Source: Pseudomethylobacillus aquaticus
Lineage (GTDB): Bacteria; Pseudomonadota; Gammaproteobacteria; Burkholderiales; Methylophilaceae
Assembly (NCBI RefSeq): GCF_003730115.1
Contig: NZ_RJVP01000008.1
Location: 50,871 to 114,870, forward strand
Reading direction: 5' to 3'
Length of the DNA: 64,000 nt
Below the pieces are notes generated by a model. That model saw only the letters and a list, made by a program, of their open reading frames with translations, was not told the origin of the DNA and did not search any database. The position numbers and the translations under genes were made by a program. Positions 1-8,577 of this stretch are shown piece by piece. The stretch's first letter is position 1; every line of letters starts with the position of its first letter.

Positions 1-701
1 TCAGGCGCTTTGTGTTCCAGGCGGCCAGCGCTGATCTCGGTGGTGGCATGTACGATACCTTCGATAGGACGCACCAATGCCCGCAGCAGGAACATGCGCG
101 AGAACAGCAGCAGCAGGATGGCAAACGCAATCGGGATGATGAACAGGGTGATGGAGGTGCGCTTGGCGTCCTGCAGGCGTTGTTCCAACTCCTGCTGTTT
201 GGCTGCGAGCAGACGTTCGGCTTCGGCCGCGACATCCTCATAACGCTGAAAGATGCCTGACTCAAGATCGATATTCAGCGTCTTGTTCAGGGACTCGTCA
301 CTAAGTCGACTGGGTTGACGGAAGATATCGCGGGTCAATTCCAGAAACTCAGTATAGCTGGCGCGCAGATTGTTGATCGCCGCATGCTCGGCCTCGCCCT
401 CCGCGAGTGCATCGAGCTTTTCGAAATGCTGACGGATGGAGATGGTGTAAGTGTCGTACTCGATCTGCGCTGTGGAGTCAGCCAGGAAGAAAGCATCGAA
501 CAGTTCCTTCATCTGCCGGTACAGGTCGCCGCGCGTTTGCTGGATCTCCTGTACCAGCACATGAATGCGCTGCGACTCTTGCGAAGAGTCGTCCCATAGC
601 CGTATGCCAAGCACCCCCGCAGCGCCTGCCAGCACGATCAGGCCGATAAACGCCAGCTCGTGTATCAGCAGCAGGTGCTTGAGTGATCGGGTGCGTTTCA
701 T
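1..701 (-). CDS. Membrane sensor protein, N-terminal part (HAMP domain), runs off the window
   Basis: The reading frame opens at an ATG (complement of 699-701) and stays open to the window edge, giving about 233 residues. A membrane segment is visible at about residues 11-31, then a helical periplasmic sensor region of about 145 residues, a second membrane segment at about 177-200, and the start of a HAMP linker (RPIEG followed by TTEISAGRLE). This is the usual input half of a sensor histidine kinase; the output domain lies outside the window, so a chemoreceptor or diguanylate cyclase cannot be excluded. The gene starts 11 bases after the tonB stop and is probably co-transcribed with it. Confidence 0.75.
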   Translation of the reverse strand, partial: MKRTRSLKHLLLIHELAFIGLIVLAGAAGVLGIRLWDDSSQESQRIHVLVQEIQQTRGDLYRQMKELFDAFFLADSTAQIEYDTYTISIRQHFEKLDALAEGEAEHAAINNLRASYTEFLELTRDIFRQPSRLSDESLNKTLNIDLESGIFQRYEDVAAEAERLLAAKQQELEQRLQDAKRTSITLFIIPIAFAILLLLFSRMFLLRALVRPIEGIVHATTEISAGRLEHKAP

Positions 702-712
702 ATTGGCAGACC

Positions 713-1456
713 TCAATCTTTGAGGTCGAAGCTGATGGGAATGCTAACCCCGAAGCTGCTGCCTTTAAGAACCTCCGGTAAGGGCGGGAAGCTGGATTTT
801 GCCACCATTTCCAGCGCCTGTTTATCCAGTACGTTGTGACCGCTAGACTCGATGATCTTGCTGCTGAGCACTCTGCCCTGGTCATCCAGTTCCAGGAACA
901 CCGTCACCACGCCTACCCATTTACGCACTCTGGCGATGTGGGGGTAGTCCTTGTGTCTGGCAAGCTCGGACCCGAGCAGACTGCCATAGCGAGCGCGTGC
1001 CGCATCCAGGTCGACCTGGCTTGGCCCGGTCGGCTTCGGTGGCGGTGGTGCAGGGGGAACCACCACTGGCGGCGGTGGTGCATCAGGCACGGGTTCCGTC
1101 GCAATAATGGCGGGTACAGGCGGCGTGCTGGGGGCTTCAGCCGGTGGTGTGTTAGTGGGTGGAGGCTCCGCGATCTCAGTCGGCTTGACTTGAGGTTTGG
1201 GCGGTGACGGTGTCTTCACCGGAACCGGCTTGGGCGGCGGAGGTGGTGGTGGCTCCGGTGGCGGTGGAGCCACAGGTTCCGGTGCTGGCGGCGGTGGTGG
1301 TTCTAGCAGCGTGATGGTCAGTGGCTTGGGCTTTTCTGGCACAGGCGCGTCAAGATTCGGCATCTGTGTAGCCAGGATCAGGTGCAGCAGTAGCGAAATA
1401 GCAATCATCCAGGCAAGCCTGGGTTGCGGCGCAGCTGGCAGACTATGGGCAGACAT
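713..1456 (-). CDS. tonB: Energy transducer TonB
   Basis: TonB couples the proton-motive force at the inner membrane to outer-membrane receptors. The protein (about 247 residues) has one N-terminal membrane anchor (about residues 14-34), a long proline-rich spacer with PPPPP, EPPPP and KPxPVKTP-type runs (about 40-140), and a C-terminal TonB domain with YPHIAR, a V-x-V-x-F-x-L strand and an IIESSGHNVLDKQAL segment. The ATG at 1456 was chosen; a GTG one codon upstream (1459) is equally open and neither has a strong ribosome-binding site. Its likely client in this window is the TonB-dependent receptor at 4403-6526. Confidence 0.9.
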   Translation of the reverse strand: MSAHSLPAAPQPRLAWMIAISLLLHLILATQMPNLDAPVPEKPKPLTITLLEPPPPPAPEPVAPPPPEPPPPPPPKPVPVKTPSPPKPQVKPTEIAEPPPTNTPPAEAPSTPPVPAIIATEPVPDAPPPPVVVPPAPPPPKPTGPSQVDLDAARARYGSLLGSELARHKDYPHIARVRKWVGVVTVFLELDDQGRVLSSKIIESSGHNVLDKQALEMVAKSSFPPLPEVLKGSSFGVSIPISFDLKD

Positions 1457-1498
1457 CACGGCTAAAGTGGCAGGATTGAATCGATGTGGCTGGTTTAT

Positions 1499-1514
1499 CT
1501 GGCAACGTTGCCAG
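1499..1514. promoter_or_regulatory. 16-bp perfect palindrome upstream of tonB
   Basis: CTGGCAACGTTGCCAG is a perfect 16-bp palindrome about 43 bases upstream of the tonB start, in the spacer between tonB and the metallo-hydrolase stop. The half-site GGCAACG is repeated directly just after it. The shape fits a dimeric regulator site; no regulator is identified and it could also be an RNA hairpin. Confidence 0.4.
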
Positions 1515-1573
1515 GCAACGTCATCGTTATTTTCAAGGATTATACATGCTGGCCGCCGCTACCACACGAGGTG

Positions 1574-2482
1574 CTATTCCCATTCCAGCGCCGGGTAGAT
1601 CATGTTCACATTACGGCGGTTGACGATGTCGAACAACTGCCAGTTGTTTTTCTCATCCGCCGCCGCGGTGTCCATGGCTTTCTCCATGGTGCCGCCATTC
1701 TTGATGCTGGTACGCACATCGTCCAGCAAGCGCTTCAGATAGCCTTGTTCTCGATCCAAAGCGCTTAGCCAGTCTTTTACCACCGGACCATGCCCGGGCA
1801 CCATCTGCGTGGCGGTACTTTTCTTAAGCCCATCGATGACCGCTATCCAGCCCTTGATGTCGCCATCAATGGAGGGCGTACGCTCCACGAACAGCAGGTC
1901 GCCAGTCCACAACGTGCCGCTGAGACTGTCTTGCACGGTGAGGTCGGTGTTGGTGTGGGCCAATGGATGTGCCTGCAGTTGCAGCTGGCGGTCGCCCAGA
2001 TCCAGTGTTGCCATGTCAGCAACCTCTAGTGCAGGCTTGACCAGTTCGCTGCCTGCGAACGCATCCCCCATCCACTGCTGATTCAGGCGGGCATAAGCTT
2101 CCTTGCGCTGCTCCATCGCGCCAGCCAGCTTGGCGTGCCCGACGAAGGTGGCCCGGTCAGCGAGGAACGCCGCGTTGCCGTAGATATGATCCGGGTGGAC
2201 ATGGGTGTTGATCACATACAGGATCGGGAGTGCTGTGGCCTTGCGGATGGCGGCGTGCAGTTGTTGTCCGACCTTGAGGCTGCCGCCACTGTCGATGACC
2301 GCCACGCCCTTGCTGCCGACGATGAAGCTGATGTTGCAGATGTCGCCTGCATAGCCTTCAGACAGGTCCTGATGGGCGCCATGGTGTACGAACACGCCAG
2401 GGGCCGCCTGTTCGAATAACAGTTCAGCGTGCACGTTCGTGGACACGAGCAATAATAGTAGCAATCGGATCAGGGCTGACAT
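1574..2482 (-). CDS. MBL-fold zinc metallo-hydrolase, quinoprotein relay/SoxH-like
   Basis: This is a metallo-beta-lactamase-fold hydrolase exported to the periplasm. The start chosen is the ATG at 2482, preceded by AAGGAGG; the frame is open further upstream but that ATG begins a signal peptide (MSALIRLLLLLLVSTNVHA). The zinc motif THVHPDH is at about residues 93-99, with further metal ligands in PLAHTNTD, TGDLLF and VPGHGP. Family knowledge: SoxH-like hydrolases of this length with a signal peptide (the 'quinoprotein relay system zinc metallohydrolase 1' type) travel with SoxYZ-like carriers and PQQ dehydrogenases. The fused SoxYZ-like carrier lies 0.9 kb away, which supports this reading. 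The substrate is unknown. Confidence 0.8.
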   Translation of the reverse strand: MSALIRLLLLLLVSTNVHAELLFEQAAPGVFVHHGAHQDLSEGYAGDICNISFIVGSKGVAVIDSGGSLKVGQQLHAAIRKATALPILYVINTHVHPDHIYGNAAFLADRATFVGHAKLAGAMEQRKEAYARLNQQWMGDAFAGSELVKPALEVADMATLDLGDRQLQLQAHPLAHTNTDLTVQDSLSGTLWTGDLLFVERTPSIDGDIKGWIAVIDGLKKSTATQMVPGHGPVVKDWLSALDREQGYLKRLLDDVRTSIKNGGTMEKAMDTAAADEKNNWQLFDIVNRRNVNMIYPALEWE

Positions 2483-2696
2483 GGCGCCTCCTTGCAGAAC
2501 AGGGTTGTCGGGCATTCTAGTGTATCCATGGCGCGATGCCGTGGTTTTGATGAAATCGACATACAATTGCCGGTAAAATGTAGTCAAGCGAACCAAGCCT
2601 GCAGCGCAGAGTCGCATGCGTATGCATGAGCTTAGATGCAATGCCTGAGTCTATTGCCAATTTATTATCCAATCTTAGCCATATGAGGACACGTGA

Positions 2697-3296
2697 ATGA
2701 CTGCATCCATTGAACGCTATACCCGAACAGCCGTGATACTGCATTGGCTGATCGCCTTCGGCGTGCTGTTCATGTTCGCGCTGGGCTGGTACATGAGCGA
2801 ACTGCCCAAGGACGGCGCCAAAGCCATGAGCTACGATCTGTTCGACCTGGGGCTCTATACCTGGCATCTTGCAGAAGAAGCCTCACCCCGCACTTTCTAT
2901 TTCAACCTGCACAAGTCCATAGGCGTGACCTTGCTGGCATTGATCCTTATCCGCGTAGTATGGCGTTTGACGCATCGACCACCTGCGCTACTGGGCACGC
3001 TCAAGGCATGGGAAAAAGCACTGGCCAACAAGGTGCACACCTTGCTGTATCTGCTTATGGTGGCGATGCCGGTCAGCGGTCTCATCATGGCGGTGGCCAG
3101 TAAATATGGTGTCAAATGGTTCGGACTACCTTTGCTGAGCGGCCTGGACGACAAGGGTTTGCGCGAGATCTTTGTGGAGGTGCACGAGCTTGTTGGCGTT
3201 GTGTTCATCACCTTCATCGTGTTGCACATCCTGGGTGCGCTCAAGCATAGATTCATCAATAGGGACGATACGCTGAAGCGCATGTCGATACATTGA
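2697..3296 (+). CDS. Cytochrome b561-family membrane protein
   Basis: A 199-residue di-haem b-type cytochrome with four predicted membrane helices. Histidines fit for haem ligation lie in the first helix (ILHWLIAF), the second (LHKSIGVTLL) and the last (IVLHILGALKHRF), as in the bacterial cytochrome b561 family, which passes electrons between quinol and periplasmic partners. GAGGA precedes the ATG. It is divergent from the metallo-hydrolase gene and convergent with the SoxYZ-like gene, so it may supply an electron route for the quinoprotein system; that role is inference from position. Confidence 0.85.
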   Translation: MTASIERYTRTAVILHWLIAFGVLFMFALGWYMSELPKDGAKAMSYDLFDLGLYTWHLAEEASPRTFYFNLHKSIGVTLLALILIRVVWRLTHRPPALLGTLKAWEKALANKVHTLLYLLMVAMPVSGLIMAVASKYGVKWFGLPLLSGLDDKGLREIFVEVHELVGVVFITFIVLHILGALKHRFINRDDTLKRMSIH

Positions 3297-3309
3297 ATAT
3301 CCGCAGATG

Positions 3310-3336
3310 AAAAAGGGCGCTCACAGCGCCCTTTTT
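3310..3336. terminator. Bidirectional rho-independent terminator
   Basis: AAAAAGGGCGC, a 5-base loop, then GCGCCCTTTTT form a perfect 11-bp hairpin with a T tract on both strands. It separates the cytochrome b561 gene from the convergent SoxYZ-like gene and can end both transcripts. Confidence 0.9.
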
Positions 3337-3348
3337 GTCTGATTGACC

Positions 3349-4161
3349 CTAGCTTTTCAACTCGGTCTGATGGCTGAAGGACTTGCCTTCATTATCGACG
3401 GCCTGAACTTCCAGTGTGCCTGCGGTGGCCGGGATGAAATTGAACTTAAGATAAGGATCTTCACTGGTCCCCACCCCAAAATCCACGGTCATCACCGGCT
3501 TCTTGTTATAGACGAAATCAGCTTTCTTGATATAGAACGCAGGCAGGAATCCTTGCGAAACCAGATCACGCTGCAGACCGGTGCGCATCGGATGCTTGAT
3601 GATGAAGGTGGCCGCGGTTGGGCTGCCGAAGCTGGCTGGCGCTTCTATGTTCATCTTGATCTTGCCGGCACTGGCGCGCACAGCGGCTTCGTCGTTATCT
3701 ATGGTGCCACCACAGCCGCCTGCAGCGCGGATAGGGATCGCCGACATATACAGTTTGCCATCTGCCGTTTCGCCGATGGCACGTACAAAGGAATCAGTTT
3801 CCAGGCGGATGCGCGTGGACAGGTTGAACTTGCCCAGTTGCTCGGTCAGATGGTAAGTGGCTGCCAGCTGGATAGGGTTGGCATCCACGATGATGTAGAT
3901 CTTTTTGATGGCGTTGGCATCTGCCTGGGTCTGGTCGACGGCGATAGAGAACGGTACTTGAGCACCGCTTTCTGCCCGTTTGGGTGCGGTCAGCACAATG
4001 AACGGTACATTATCCTCGATGGGGCGCTGGGCAAAGAACGCTTCTTTGACCACTGGCCACAACTTGGGGTCGGCTTCAGCCCACGCTCCAGAGCTCAGGC
4101 TGACCAGCATGCCAGCCAACGCGATTTTGACGAACAGTAAATGTTTGACCACGATTGCCAT
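3349..4161 (-). CDS. Quinoprotein-associated SoxYZ-like carrier protein (SoxY-SoxZ fusion)
   Basis: A 270-residue periplasmic protein with a signal peptide ending near AWA at residues 26-28. The N-terminal half resembles SoxY and ends in the swinging-arm motif GGCGG (residues 148-152, Cys150), which in SoxY carries the sulfur substrate as a thioconjugate. The C-terminal half (from about residue 165) resembles SoxZ (IKHPMRTGLQRD, VDFGVGTSEDPYLKF). Fused SoxYZ-like carriers are known beside PQQ-dependent dehydrogenases in methylotrophs. No soxA, soxX, soxB or soxC is present, so classical thiosulfate oxidation is unlikely at this locus. It ends against the shared terminator at 3310-3336. Confidence 0.88.
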   Translation of the reverse strand: MAIVVKHLLFVKIALAGMLVSLSSGAWAEADPKLWPVVKEAFFAQRPIEDNVPFIVLTAPKRAESGAQVPFSIAVDQTQADANAIKKIYIIVDANPIQLAATYHLTEQLGKFNLSTRIRLETDSFVRAIGETADGKLYMSAIPIRAAGGCGGTIDNDEAAVRASAGKIKMNIEAPASFGSPTAATFIIKHPMRTGLQRDLVSQGFLPAFYIKKADFVYNKKPVMTVDFGVGTSEDPYLKFNFIPATAGTLEVQAVDNEGKSFSHQTELKS

Positions 4162-4264
4162 CTCCTTAATACGCTATTTTTAGTATCCAGCCAGTCACCA
4201 GGCGGGCATTACACGCCGTGCTATCACTTGGTCGTGCGTGCCGGTCGTTCATTACTCTGCGGAT

Positions 4265-4295
4265 GTGATTCCCAGCGCCTGTGATTCCCAGCGCC
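4265..4295. repeat. Two tandem 16-bp units
   Basis: GTGATTCCCAGCGCC occurs twice, at 4265-4279 and 4281-4295, in the spacer (4162-4402) between the TonB-dependent receptor stop and the SoxYZ-like start. The function is unknown; it lies upstream of the SoxYZ-like gene and could be a binding site or simple slippage. Confidence 0.6.
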
Positions 4296-4402
4296 AGCCT
4301 TGCTGAGACACGCTACACAAGACTTAATATCAAGCATAGGCCAGACCTGCGCACTGGTCTGTGACTTAGGTTACTTAAGCCAGATACGATACCGCATCAT
4401 CA

Positions 4403-6526
4403 TCAGAAACGGTAAGTGGCATTCAGGCCTAGCAACCAGTTGGTGCCCGCTGCTGGTTCAAAGAAACGGGCGTTACCATCATTGACGCGTACCGAGCCTA
4501 TGTAGTTCTTGTCGAAGATGTTTTCCACACGCAGATACTGGCTGAAGCGCCAGTTCTGCAGCTTCTGTTCGAAACCGGCGCGCAGGTTGAAGATGGTGTA
4601 GGACGGCGCGCTGTCCGTGTTGGTGTCGTTGACGTAGGCTTTGCTGTTGTGACGGGCCTCGATGGCGGTACGGAAGCCGCTGGCGACATGTTTCCACGCG
4701 GCTTCAGCATAGATCTGCGTATGGTAGGTGCCCGGGATCACGTTGCCAGCGGTGATGGTGTTGCCGGATGCCGTGGTGAAATCCGAGTCGAACTTGGCGT
4801 TGAGCAGGGTGTAAGCGCCATACAGCGTGACGTTGTGCGGTAGCTGCGACTCGATGGACAACTCGGCACCGTTGCGACTGGTTTTGTTCGCATTGGCATA
4901 GGTGGCGATGCCATTGACGTTGTTGTCCAGTACGATCTCATCGTCCGTGGTGATCTTGAACAGGCTGAGGTTGGCGCGTGTGTTGTCGCTCAGGAAAGCC
5001 TTGGCACCCACCTCGAAATTGCGGCTTTCGCTGGGCTTGAGGCGCAGGTTCGGCGTACTGGTGTTGGCGGGGTTGGCGAAAGCCACTTCAATAAAGGTCG
5101 GTGTTTCAAAACCGGTGCCGTAGTTCGCATACAGATTGAAGGCCGGGTTGAGTTTCCAGACGGCACCGATCACTGGCGTGGTCTTGCGGTAGCTGACGCC
5201 ACCGCTGTTATCGCCACTGCCGTTGTTGATCAGCTGGTCGTCGATGTCCAGGCTGATCTTGGTGCGGCGCACCCCCAGATGCAGGTCCACATCGTCACGC
5301 ACTGACCATTTGGCCTGTGCGTACTGATCAAAATTGCGCGCGATGTTCTTTTCGTCACGGTTCAATATCCCCAGGTTGGAACCGCTGGCGGTGTTGGTGT
5401 CGGTGCGGTCATCTTCCATCCTGCCGTACGTGGTGCCCAGGCTGAAGCTGTAGGGTTGGCCCAGCAGCATGCCACGGTTGTCCCAGCGTGCATCCATGCC
5501 CCAGAACTCGCGCGAGATCTGGCTGGTACGGCCTAGCGTGCCCAGGGCATTGCGTGGCAGCAACTGTTCGTTCTCGCGAGTGCCCAGATAGTTGGTGATG
5601 ACCACAGCATTGTGTTCGTTCACTTGATGATCAAGCTTGAAACCCACTTGCGCGTGGCTGCGGCTGACCTGGGTTCTGGCATTGATGGCCGCATCGACCA
5701 CACTCTTGGGCTGGCTGAAGGCTTGCGCACGCGTCAGCCCGAGTGGATCTTGTGCATCCTGCTCGAACCAGTTGACCAGCGTGGTCAGCTGGGTGTCTTC
5801 ATTGAGGTTGAACCTGAATTTGGCAGTGCCCTGTTTTTTTTCGTTGGCACTGCGATCGCGGTAACCGTCGGATGAGTATTGAGAGTAATTGAGCAGGTAT
5901 TCCATGCCATCTTCGGTACCCGCCGCGCGCAGCGTTTCCTGATGGGTGTTGTAACTGCCCAATAACAGGCCGCCGGACAATTCAGGTGAGCGCGGTGCAT
6001 CTTCGGTCAGCATCTGGATCACCCCGCCCGAGGAGTTGCCGTATAGCGCAGAGAACGGGCCACGCATGACTTCGATGCCTTTGACTACGCCCAGGTCCAC
6101 GATGCCGGGCTGACCTTGCCCGTCCGGCATGGTCAACGGGATGCCGTCGACATAGACACGCACACCACGTACCCCGAATGCGGAGCGTGCGCCGAAGCCA
6201 CGTGTGGAGATCTGCGGGTCCTGTGCCATCTGGGTGCGGCTCTGGGCGGTGATGCCGGGCACGCGGATCAGGCTTTCAGACAAGGTCATCTTGGCCTGGC
6301 CATCCTGGATCTTGTCTTGTTCGACCAGATCGATCGCCACGGGCAGATCAAAGCTGTCGGTTGCTTGTCGCGTTGCCGTCACCACCACTGGAGCAAGGAT
6401 GATGGCTGTCTTAGCCGGTGCCGGTTTATCTGCAGCGGCGGTTGGCTGGGCTGGTTCAGCAACGCTGTAACTGGAGAAAGCGCACGCGAACAGCACGGCA
6501 CAGGGGAGTGTTTTTCTTGTGAACAT
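4403..6526 (-). CDS. TonB-dependent outer-membrane receptor, PqqU/YncD-like
   Basis: A 707-residue receptor with a signal peptide (to about residue 23), a TonB-box-like segment (APVVVTATRQ), an N-terminal plug domain and a 22-strand-type barrel ending in the C-terminal Phe of YRF. The plug has TLSESLIRVPGI, TRGFGARSAFGVRGVR, YVDGIPLTMPDGQGQ and GPFSALYGNSSGGV. From memory these match E. coli YncD (PqqU), the PQQ transporter, more closely than siderophore receptors, as do the GFETPT and NIFDKNYIGSVRVN blocks. PQQ uptake would fit the neighbouring SoxYZ-like carrier and hydrolase. The substrate is inferred; the receptor call is firm. Confidence 0.85.
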   Translation of the reverse strand: MFTRKTLPCAVLFACAFSSYSVAEPAQPTAAADKPAPAKTAIILAPVVVTATRQATDSFDLPVAIDLVEQDKIQDGQAKMTLSESLIRVPGITAQSRTQMAQDPQISTRGFGARSAFGVRGVRVYVDGIPLTMPDGQGQPGIVDLGVVKGIEVMRGPFSALYGNSSGGVIQMLTEDAPRSPELSGGLLLGSYNTHQETLRAAGTEDGMEYLLNYSQYSSDGYRDRSANEKKQGTAKFRFNLNEDTQLTTLVNWFEQDAQDPLGLTRAQAFSQPKSVVDAAINARTQVSRSHAQVGFKLDHQVNEHNAVVITNYLGTRENEQLLPRNALGTLGRTSQISREFWGMDARWDNRGMLLGQPYSFSLGTTYGRMEDDRTDTNTASGSNLGILNRDEKNIARNFDQYAQAKWSVRDDVDLHLGVRRTKISLDIDDQLINNGSGDNSGGVSYRKTTPVIGAVWKLNPAFNLYANYGTGFETPTFIEVAFANPANTSTPNLRLKPSESRNFEVGAKAFLSDNTRANLSLFKITTDDEIVLDNNVNGIATYANANKTSRNGAELSIESQLPHNVTLYGAYTLLNAKFDSDFTTASGNTITAGNVIPGTYHTQIYAEAAWKHVASGFRTAIEARHNSKAYVNDTNTDSAPSYTIFNLRAGFEQKLQNWRFSQYLRVENIFDKNYIGSVRVNDGNARFFEPAAGTNWLLGLNATYRF

Positions 6527-6696
6527 GGTAGACCTGGATGCAATTAATTTTTGACTGCGGAGCGTATAACATTCCGCGCTATAAATACATCAGGATTATC
6601 ATGATTCCTTATAGTGAATGTCCAGAAGACACGCGCCAACAAGACAGACAGCACATGCGCGCGCATCAACAGCACATGTGTCGCGCGGTCCTGTTC

Positions 6697-6718
6697 ACCA
6701 CGACGGTCTCACCGTGGT
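6697..6718. terminator. Hairpin just after moeA
   Basis: ACCAC and GTGGT flank an inner GGT-ctc-ACC stem with a small bulge, immediately downstream of the moeA stop. There is no clear U tract on the minus strand, so this may be a weak or Rho-assisted terminator of the molybdenum cofactor operon. Confidence 0.35.
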
Positions 6719-6719
6719 C

Positions 6720-8000
6720 TTAGATCAAACCTTCCAGCAGTTGTACCTGCACAGTTTGCAGCGCAGGCAGATCGCCGGTTTCTTCACTGAGTACGATGAA
6801 GCAATTGGCTAGCGACATCGAGCTCAACATGCCCGAACCCTGGCCGCCAGTGGTGCGTACTTTCCAGCTGCCATCCTGGTCTGTGAATAGGATGCCGCGC
6901 TGGAACTCGGTGCGGCCTTTCAGCTTGCGTATCGGGTCTATGCATACTGCTTGCAAGAGCGGCAAGGGAGCCGGGTCAGCTTGCCCCATCAGCACCAGCA
7001 TGGCTTCGCGTACGAACTGATAAAAGGTCACCATCACGGCAACCGGGTTGCCGGGCAAACCGAAGTAATGTGCTTGACCTACTTTGCCATAAGCCAGCGG
7101 GCGACCGGGTTTCATCGCGATCTTCCAGAACACGACCTGGCCCAGTTTGGCCAGCAGTGCCTTGATATGATCTGCTTCGCCTACCGACACGCCGCCGCTG
7201 GTCAGGATCACATCGGCACAGGCCGAGGCATCCAGCAAGGTCTGCTCCAGCAAGGCCGGGTCATCAGGGACCACCCCCATGTCGATCACTTCTACACCCA
7301 GACGCATCAGCATGCCATATAGGGTGTAACGGTTGCTGTCGTAGACCTGTCCGCTGGCCAGGGGCTGGCCTATGCTGGCCAGCTCGTCGCCAGTGGAGAA
7401 GAAGGCCGCGCGCAATTTGCGCCAGACGCGCACTTCCCCCAGCCCTAATGAGGCCAGCACACCAAGATCTGCCGGGCGCAGCAGATGACCGGCAGCGAGT
7501 ACCACCTGGCCTTGTTTGAGATCTTCCCCGGCGAGGCGTGTGTTCATGCCGCGTTTCAGGCTTTGCTGAAACGCGATGTGATCACCTTCTATCTGTACGC
7601 GCTCCTGCACCACCACGGTGTCGCTACCTGCCGGCAGCATGGCCCCGGTCATGATGCGCACGCACTGGCCGGGTGCCAGCTTGCCGGTGTATGGCGTTCC
7701 GGCAAAGGCGGTACCCGTGATGTGCAAGCGCGTTACCGACTCCCCCTGCAGATCGTCGGCATTGAATGCATAGCCGTCCATGGCCGAATTGTCATGGTTC
7801 GGCACATTGTGTGGTGACAGGATATCGGCGGCCAGTACACGCCCCAGCGCAGCACGCAGTGCCAGGGATTCTATGCCAGTGACCGGGCTAAGGTAGTCGC
7901 GAATGACACGGCGTGCCTGCGCCACCGGCATGGAGTTCGGGTCGTAATCATCCAGGCAGCTGGCATTGTGAATCAGTTCGGTGATGGGTTTGCTCGACAT
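6720..8000 (-). CDS. moeA: Molybdopterin molybdotransferase MoeA
   Basis: MoeA inserts molybdate into adenylylated molybdopterin, the late step of molybdenum cofactor synthesis. The 426-residue length is normal. Visible family motifs are NHDNSAMDGYA near residue 70, the STGDEL loop, LTSGGVSVGEADH in the MoaB/Mog-like domain, MKPGRPLAYGK, and GLPGNPVAVMVTFYQF. It is the last gene of moaA-mobA-mobB-moeA, 16 bases after mobB. Confidence 0.96.
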   Translation of the reverse strand: MSSKPITELIHNASCLDDYDPNSMPVAQARRVIRDYLSPVTGIESLALRAALGRVLAADILSPHNVPNHDNSAMDGYAFNADDLQGESVTRLHITGTAFAGTPYTGKLAPGQCVRIMTGAMLPAGSDTVVVQERVQIEGDHIAFQQSLKRGMNTRLAGEDLKQGQVVLAAGHLLRPADLGVLASLGLGEVRVWRKLRAAFFSTGDELASIGQPLASGQVYDSNRYTLYGMLMRLGVEVIDMGVVPDDPALLEQTLLDASACADVILTSGGVSVGEADHIKALLAKLGQVVFWKIAMKPGRPLAYGKVGQAHYFGLPGNPVAVMVTFYQFVREAMLVLMGQADPAPLPLLQAVCIDPIRKLKGRTEFQRGILFTDQDGSWKVRTTGGQGSGMLSSMSLANCFIVLSEETGDLPALQTVQVQLLEGLI

Positions 8001-8016
8001 GGGGGGCTCGACTCAA

Positions 8017-8577
8017 CTAAGTTTGCGGCATAAGTCCGTTTGCTGCATTCATCCAGTTCAGAATGAAGCGTGCAACCGTGACCGGGTTATTCAGATCCAG
8101 CACAGGCAAGCTGCTATCTAGCTGGCCATCGCTGGCGATGGCGATGATGTCTGGATCTTGTGCTGACAGTAGCGGCATATTCAGGGCAGGGCGGTGGATC
8201 TCGATCTTGGCCAAGGCTTCGTGCCTGAAGCCTTCTACCAGTACCAGGTCGGTATAGCGTGCGTCCAGCTGCGACACCAGCACTTGCAGGCTGGGTTCCT
8301 CGGCCTGCAGGCTGGGGATGCGGGACAGCTCGGTCATCAGTGCCCAGCGATGCCGGGAGCCTATCAGTGTCTGCACTGCGCCGGCTTCGCGCAGGCGGTA
8401 ACTGTCCTTGCCCGGGTGATCGATATCGAAACGATGATGGGCGTGTTTGATCACCGAGACGCGCAAGCCTTCAGCGATCAGCAAGGGGATCAGCTGGGTG
8501 AGCAGGGTGGTTTTTCCTGCCCCGCTACCATAGGCGCATATGCCAAGCAGTCGGGGCACTTGAGCTGGGGCACTCAT
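8017..8577 (-). CDS. mobB: Molybdopterin-guanine dinucleotide biosynthesis protein MobB
   Basis: A 186-residue P-loop GTP-binding protein that assists MobA in forming molybdopterin-guanine dinucleotide. The nucleotide loop reads YGSGAGKTTLL near the N-terminus, followed by VSVIKHAHHRFDIDHPGKDS, where K-H-A-H-H and the D-x-P-G-K-D-S segment are hallmarks of MobB, and LVLVEGFRHE further on. Its start overlaps the mobA stop by 4 bases, so the two are translationally coupled. Confidence 0.95.
   Translation of the reverse strand: MSAPAQVPRLLGICAYGSGAGKTTLLTQLIPLLIAEGLRVSVIKHAHHRFDIDHPGKDSYRLREAGAVQTLIGSRHRWALMTELSRIPSLQAEEPSLQVLVSQLDARYTDLVLVEGFRHEALAKIEIHRPALNMPLLSAQDPDIIAIASDGQLDSSLPVLDLNNPVTVARFILNWMNAANGLMPQT

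Noticed and set aside
3349..4161. Possible sulfur oxidation (sox) operon because of the SoxYZ-like protein
   Set aside because: No soxA, soxX, soxB, soxC or soxD genes are nearby and the fused SoxY-SoxZ architecture belongs to the quinoprotein-associated group.
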